NCBI GenBank assembly: GCA_964396245.1
Contig: CAYNEO010000078.1
Span: 1-8,943 of the forward strand
DNA length: 8,943 nucleotides
DNA from: CAYNEO01 sp964396245
GTDB lineage: Bacteria > Zixibacteria > MSB-5A5 > GN15 > FEB-12
Direction of reading: 5' to 3'
Part shown: piece by piece, positions 5,546-8,943 of the stretch
Layout: each line of letters begins with the position of its first letter
How positions within the stretch are numbered: the stretch's first letter is position 1
The notes under the pieces: generated by a model
What the model was told of the DNA's origin: nothing
The model's input: only the letters and a program-made list of their open reading frames with translations
Databases searched by the model: none
Translations under genes and position numbers: made by a program

Positions 5546-6442
5546 CTATCGGCCCGTTAGTCTTTTCTGAGCTTCATTGTATCTCTTGACCGTCGCGGTG
5601 ACAACGTCTTCCGGAAGATCCGGCGCGGGCGGCCGTTTATCCCAATCGAGGGTATCGAGATAATCACGAATCGGCTGTTTGTCAAACGATGGTTGGCTCT
5701 GACCGACTTTATATTTGTCCACCGGCCAGAAACGGCTGGAATCGGGCGAGAGTACTTCATCGATCAGGAGAAACTCGCCGTTCTTGAAACCGAATTCGAA
5801 CTTGGTGTCGGCAATGATAATTCCCTTGCCGAGAGCGTAATCAGCGGCGGCGTTGTAAATCTCGATTGACTTGTCACGACACAGCTCTGCAGTGTCCTTG
5901 CCGATTATCTTCACGAGCTCGTCGTAGCTGATATTGACATCATGGCCGTCGTCGTTTTTCGTCGATGGTGTAAAGATCGGCTCCGGCAGTTTTTGAGATT
6001 CCTGCAAATCCGGCGGGAATTCGAAACCGTGAACGGTGTTGGAACCGTTCTTGCGCGCCTGCTTGAGTTCTTTCCACATCGAACCGGAAATGTAGCCGCG
6101 CACGATACACTCGGCATCGACCCGTTCGGCCTTGATCACTATCATGGAACGACCGTCGAGCTGCTCACGGTACTTCTTGAGATCATCGGGATACTCATCG
6201 ACATCGGCCGTCAGCAGGTGGCTCTTCACTATCGGCTTGAGAAAATCGAACCAGAACAGCGAGGTCTGGGTGAGCACTCTGCCTTTGCCGGGAATGCCGT
6301 TCGGCATGACGACATCGAAGGCCGATATCCGGTCGGAGGCGACAAACAGCAGCGAATCGCCGAGGTCATAGATATCCCGCACTTTACCACGCCTTAAAAG
6401 CGGGTATTCGGTAATATTGGTTTCGTACACTAGATCAGTCAT
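5546..6442 (-). CDS. purC: SAICAR synthase
   Basis: PurC joins CAIR and aspartate using ATP to make SAICAR, in the cytosol. The 298-residue length matches the longer form (about 290-310, as in yeast Ade1) rather than the 240-residue E. coli type. Visible motifs are RRGKVRDIYDLG (17-28), ASDRISAFDVVM (35-46), ERVDAECIVRGYISGS (106-121), PIFTPSTK (155-162), ADTKFEFGF (211-219) and LIDEVLSPDSSRFWP (226-240); the second and last are the family signatures. Its ATG overlaps the end of purN by 8 bases (ATGACTGA), indicating translational coupling. AAGGAG inside the end of purN lies 12 bases upstream, a rather long spacing. The enzyme supplies the precursor that a separate PurB, not in this window, converts to AICAR for PurH. 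Confidence 0.97.
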   Translation of the reverse strand: MTDLVYETNITEYPLLRRGKVRDIYDLGDSLLFVASDRISAFDVVMPNGIPGKGRVLTQTSLFWFDFLKPIVKSHLLTADVDEYPDDLKKYREQLDGRSMIVIKAERVDAECIVRGYISGSMWKELKQARKNGSNTVHGFEFPPDLQESQKLPEPIFTPSTKNDDGHDVNISYDELVKIIGKDTAELCRDKSIEIYNAAADYALGKGIIIADTKFEFGFKNGEFLLIDEVLSPDSSRFWPVDKYKVGQSQPSFDKQPIRDYLDTLDWDKRPPAPDLPEDVVTATVKRYNEAQKRLTGR

Positions 6443-7046
6443 CGAGCTTATATTCTCCTTGAATTAGTTTTTCAAGAACACGAGGGTACAGCTTGTGTTC
6501 CTGCTCCTGAACCCGGTGTGCCAGGGTGTCAGGTGTATCGCCCGGTATTACCGGCACCCTGATTTGTTCGAGAATCCGTCCCTCGTCGTATTTTTCATTT
6601 ACGAGGTGCACGCTGCACCCGGTCTCGGTATCCCCGGAGGCGAGCACCGCTTCATGAACGTGGTGTCCGTACATGCCCTTGCCGCCGTATTGCGGCAGAA
6701 GCGCCGGATGGATATTCACTATCCGGTTGCGGTAGGCGCGGACAATCTCGCCGGGAAGAAGCTTAAGGTAGCCTGCGAGCGCGATATAGTCAACCTCATG
6801 AGCGCGTAATCTGTGCAGGAGGTCATCGGCGGCCTCTTCCGGCTTCGGATACTTCTTGATTTTGAAGACGAAGGTGTCGATGCCGACCATACGGGCTCGC
6901 TCCAGACCGAAAGCATCGCTTCGGCTTGATACGACGAGTGCAATCTTCGCCTTCAGTATACCGGATTTGCCTGCATCGATAAAAGCCTGAAGCCCGGTAC
7001 CGCTTCCGGAGATGAATACGGCCACATGGGCCATGTGCTTTTGCAT
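6435..7046 (-). CDS. purN: Phosphoribosylglycinamide formyltransferase (GART)
   Basis: PurN transfers a formyl group from 10-formyl-THF to GAR, the third step of purine synthesis. With the ATG at 7046 the protein is 203 residues, near the usual 190-215. It shows VAVFISGSGTGLQAF (8-22, phosphate-binding loop), ALAGYLKLLP (89-98), IVNIHPALLP (109-118), GHHVHEAVL (127-135) and TGCSVHLVNEKYDEGRIL (142-159). Asn111, His113 and Asp154 correspond to the E. coli catalytic Asn106, His108 and Asp144. The usual Asn of the G-S-G-T-N loop is Gly18 here. The frame extends upstream to a TTG at 7139, but GGAGAGGTGA directly before 7046 and the family start with V-x-V-hydrophobic fix the shorter start. First gene of purNCH; its stop overlaps the purC start. 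Confidence 0.95.
   Translation of the reverse strand: MQKHMAHVAVFISGSGTGLQAFIDAGKSGILKAKIALVVSSRSDAFGLERARMVGIDTFVFKIKKYPKPEEAADDLLHRLRAHEVDYIALAGYLKLLPGEIVRAYRNRIVNIHPALLPQYGGKGMYGHHVHEAVLASGDTETGCSVHLVNEKYDEGRILEQIRVPVIPGDTPDTLAHRVQEQEHKLYPRVLEKLIQGEYKLDD
7023..7037. repeat. 15-base dyad at the purN start
   Basis: CACATGG (7023-7029) and CCATGTG (7031-7037) form a perfect inverted repeat around one base, inside purN codons 4-8. It does not match the E. coli PurR box. It could be an operator-like or translation-control dyad, or simply result from coding His-Met-Ala-His-Val. Confidence 0.25.
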
Positions 7047-7111
7047 TGACTCACCTCTCCAGCAGCTTGATTTCTGTTGTATTCGCCGGTTGGGGATTCT
7101 CCATCCAGCCA

Positions 7112-7139
7112 ATTTTATGTGAAAATCGGTCCGGCACAA
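7112..7139 (-). promoter_or_regulatory. Candidate promoter of the purNCH operon
   Basis: On the minus strand TTGTGC (7134-7139) and TAAAAT (7112-7117) are separated by 16 bases, resembling sigma-70 -35 and -10 elements. The start would be about 60 bases upstream of the purN ATG, in the 144-base gap after the hydrolase gene. The -35 match is only partial. Confidence 0.35.
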
Positions 7140-7190
7140 CCTTATTCATCAAAATAGCCTTGATTTTCGAGCGATGTATCTTACCGGGAG

Positions 7191-7976
7191 TCATCTGGCA
7201 TGGGCATCCAGAAAGGTCTTCACATCGCGGTTAAATCGGTCCGGGGCCTCGAGATTCAGCATGTGACCGGTGTTTTCATAGATTTTCAGTTCGCTGGTAC
7301 GGATTCTTTTGTGAAGTTCCTGAGCAAGCGGCACGAAGACTTTGTCAAGTTCGCCCACGAGAATGAGTGTCGGGACACTGATGTCGTGAACGTGGTCGAG
7401 GTCCCTGGTACGTGGATGTTTGCCGCGCATCGGGTCCATCCATACCGCACCGGAATGGTCGTTGATCATTTCTTCCATCAGGCGGCGGATATCCTCGCGG
7501 TCATCCTTGTACCACACGAGGCTCATCTGTTTCCACTTTTCGCGTGTTGCTTCCAGACCCTTTGTGCGGGCGAGTGAGTCGAGGTGCGAGATCTTCTTGC
7601 CGACATCCCATCCGGCGGCACCGGTGCTGGCCAGGGTGAGTGACAGAAGTCGCTCCGGGTATTTTAGTGCGAAGCCGATGCCGGTAGAGCCGCCCATTGA
7701 GAGACCGACGAGATGAAATCGCTCGATTCCGACGGCATCAACAAACCGCCGCAGGTCCTCTACCCTGTCGTCGCGGCTGTAACCGGTCTCGGAGGCGTCG
7801 GAAAGGCCATGACCCTTGGCGTCGAGGAGGATCACGTGGTAGTCGGGTTCAAGATATTCCGCCTGCGCCGCCCACATCCGCAGGTCGAGGGTAAAGCCAT
7901 GCAGGAAAACAACGGGTTCACCGACGCCATATTCTTCGTAATAGAGGCGATAGTCTCCGAGATTCTCGTATGGCAT
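7191..7976 (-). CDS. Alpha/beta-fold hydrolase
   Basis: The 261-residue product has the full catalytic layout of the alpha/beta hydrolase superfamily. VVFLHGF (22-28) carries the oxyanion-hole HG, LLDAKGHGLSD (50-60) is the usual strand-4 region, LVGLSMGGSTG (89-99) is the nucleophile elbow with Ser93, LILVGELDKVF (204-214) holds the acid Asp211, and ENTGHMLNLEAPDRF (234-248) holds His238. A cap region lies about 125-195. No signal peptide is seen, so it is likely cytosolic. The superfamily includes 3-oxoadipate enol-lactonases, esterases and haloperoxidase-like enzymes; sequence alone does not show the substrate and I give no symbol. It stands between the clpB terminator and the purine operon and has no evident functional link to either. 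The start is weakly supported: GGAAAGG lies about 11 bases upstream. Confidence 0.92.
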   Translation of the reverse strand: MPYENLGDYRLYYEEYGVGEPVVFLHGFTLDLRMWAAQAEYLEPDYHVILLDAKGHGLSDASETGYSRDDRVEDLRRFVDAVGIERFHLVGLSMGGSTGIGFALKYPERLLSLTLASTGAAGWDVGKKISHLDSLARTKGLEATREKWKQMSLVWYKDDREDIRRLMEEMINDHSGAVWMDPMRGKHPRTRDLDHVHDISVPTLILVGELDKVFVPLAQELHKRIRTSELKIYENTGHMLNLEAPDRFNRDVKTFLDAHAR

Positions 7977-8070
7977 TTTCAGCGGGGCCTTTCCGTGTCT
8001 GTTGTCATATCAAACAGATAGTTTACACGATGGTTTCGGGTGCGGCAATGGGAAGCTACCCACAATGAAA

Positions 8071-8100
8071 CAGCGGCGGGCTGTTGAAAGCTCGCCGCTG
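8071..8100 (-). terminator. Hairpin terminator after clpB
   Basis: CAGCGGCG (8071-8078) pairs with CGCCGCTG (8093-8100); a G-T pair and GCT/AGC extend the stem to 12 pairs around a 6-base loop. On the minus strand it is followed by TTTCATTG, a short T-tract, and it lies about 65 bases past the clpB stop. The plus-strand side has no T-tract, so it acts for clpB. Confidence 0.65.
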
Positions 8101-8137
8101 GAAGGAGAAACAAAAGCAAATACTGTATGTCAATCTA

Positions 8138-8184
8138 AGTTGTCGGCCGGTTGTCAGTCAGGTTGTCAGCCCGGTTGTCCTGTC
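8138..8184. repeat. Degenerate 12-base tandem repeat over the clpB stop codon
   Basis: The plus-strand core GTTGTC recurs at 8139, 8150, 8162 and 8174, that is at 11-, 12- and 12-base spacing. The second and third units are the most alike (GGTTGTCAGTCA and GGTTGTCAGCCC). The array spans the last codons and stop of clpB and the first bases downstream, so it shapes the tail of ClpB. Confidence 0.6.
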
Positions 8185-8943
8185 CTGGCTGCCTCGCCTT
8201 TTGCTTTTTTAACTGCCGAAATCTCCCATTTGTTCCCAAAATAGTCCACTTTTACGATGTCGCCGGGTTTGAGCGTGCCGGCGAGGATCATGCGCGCCAC
8301 CTGTTGATTTAAGTGCTTGTTAATAAAGCGCTTAATGGGCCGGGCGCCAAATGTCTGGTCGTAACCGGACTCGGCGATATGCTCGATAGCGGCATCGGTG
8401 GCTTTCAGAGACATGTCACGTTCGGTTAGCAGTTCCGCAAAACGATCGAGCTGGAGTCGGACGATACCCTTGATCTCATCGTTGGTAAGCGCCGAGAAGA
8501 CGATCGTTTCATCGATACGGTTGAGGAACTCCGGCCGTAGTGTTCTCCGCAGTGTCTCGAGCACGCCCTTCTTCATGTTATCGTAGACGACTTCGCGGTT
8601 GATGTCGGTCAGGTTCTCGGATTCCTTCTGAATGTATTCAGCGGCGATGTTCGAAGTCATGATCAGGATGACATTCTTGAACGAAACCGTACGTCCCTGG
8701 TTATCGGTCAGGCGGCCATCATCGAGGACCTGCAAAAGAATGTTGAATACCTCGGGGTGGGCCTTTTCAATTTCGTCGAGAAGAACGACCGCGTACGGGC
8801 GGCGTCGGACCGCCTCGGTCAACTGGCCGCCTTCATCGTAGCCGACATATCCCGGCGGCGCGCCGATCAAACGTGAGACGGAGAATTTCTCCATGTATTC
8901 CGACATATCGAGACGGATCATGGCATCCTCGGTGCCGTAGAGG
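8166..8943 (-). CDS. clpB: Chaperone ClpB, C-terminal part (5' end beyond window)
   Basis: ClpB is a hexameric AAA+ disaggregase that works with DnaK to pull proteins out of aggregates in the cytosol. About 258 C-terminal residues are present, covering most of the second nucleotide-binding domain; Walker A is off the edge. Counting from the first complete codon at the edge: DMSEYMEKFSVSRLIGAPPGYVGYDEGGQL (12-41, with the GYVG pore loop), Walker B VVLLDEIEKAHPEVF (52-66), sensor 1 IMTSN (93-97), arginine-finger region LRPEFLNRIDE (128-138) and sensor 2 FGARPIKRFI (189-198). The D2-small domain follows, ending GDIVKVDYFGNKWEI. The tail KKAKGEAARTGQPG is low-complexity and not conserved, and runs into a tandem repeat. 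The internal Met at 8921 is not the start: the reading frame continues LYGTEDAM to the edge. A terminator follows the gene. Confidence 0.97.
   Translation of the reverse strand, partial: LYGTEDAMIRLDMSEYMEKFSVSRLIGAPPGYVGYDEGGQLTEAVRRRPYAVVLLDEIEKAHPEVFNILLQVLDDGRLTDNQGRTVSFKNVILIMTSNIAAEYIQKESENLTDINREVVYDNMKKGVLETLRRTLRPEFLNRIDETIVFSALTNDEIKGIVRLQLDRFAELLTERDMSLKATDAAIEHIAESGYDQTFGARPIKRFINKHLNQQVARMILAGTLKPGDIVKVDYFGNKWEISAVKKAKGEAARTGQPG

Noticed and set aside
7047..7139. Upstream extension of purN to a TTG start
   Set aside because: The added 31 residues are unlike any PurN N-terminus and overlap the candidate promoter; the ATG at 7046 has a strong SD.
1..8943. CRISPR array, tRNA, rRNA, transposase or phage genes
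   Set aside because: I looked on both strands and saw no regularly spaced direct repeats of 25-40 bases, no tRNA-like cloverleaf and no transposase or integrase motifs.

Overview
The window looks like a piece of a metagenome scaffold from an uncultured Gram-negative bacterium. A run of exactly 100 N marks a scaffold join. A lipoprotein with a lipobox and a predicted outer-membrane beta-barrel imply a diderm cell. G+C is a little above half by eye. The pairing of many cytochromes with this gene style would fit lineages such as Zixibacteria or relatives, but that placement is a low-confidence impression and no marker gene here settles it. All convincing genes lie on the minus strand, so transcription runs right to left.

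Right to left: the C-terminal third of the disaggregase ClpB (cut by the window edge) ends in a hairpin terminator. A lone alpha/beta hydrolase follows. Then comes a compact purine operon, purN-purC-purH: purN and purC overlap by 8 bases and purC and purH are 4 bases apart. Together these encode three late steps of de novo IMP synthesis, and the operon closes with a strong intrinsic terminator.

After a 319-base intergenic stretch with several hairpins come two c-type cytochrome genes 90 bases apart. The first encodes a Cyc2-like fusion of an N-terminal monoheme domain to an outer-membrane porin. The second encodes a periplasmic class I cytochrome c whose 3' end is lost in the N gap. This is the most interesting part of the window: it has the architecture of an outer-membrane electron conduit plus a periplasmic shuttle, as in extracellular Fe(II) oxidation, though the actual substrate cannot be read from sequence.

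Beyond the gap is a lipoprotein gene of unknown function with a strikingly Tyr/Trp-rich segment. It is followed by a 365-base intergenic region dense in inverted repeats. At the left edge is a truncated minus-strand gene of the Smg/DUF494 family, with its own Shine-Dalgarno sequence and a TATAAT box upstream.
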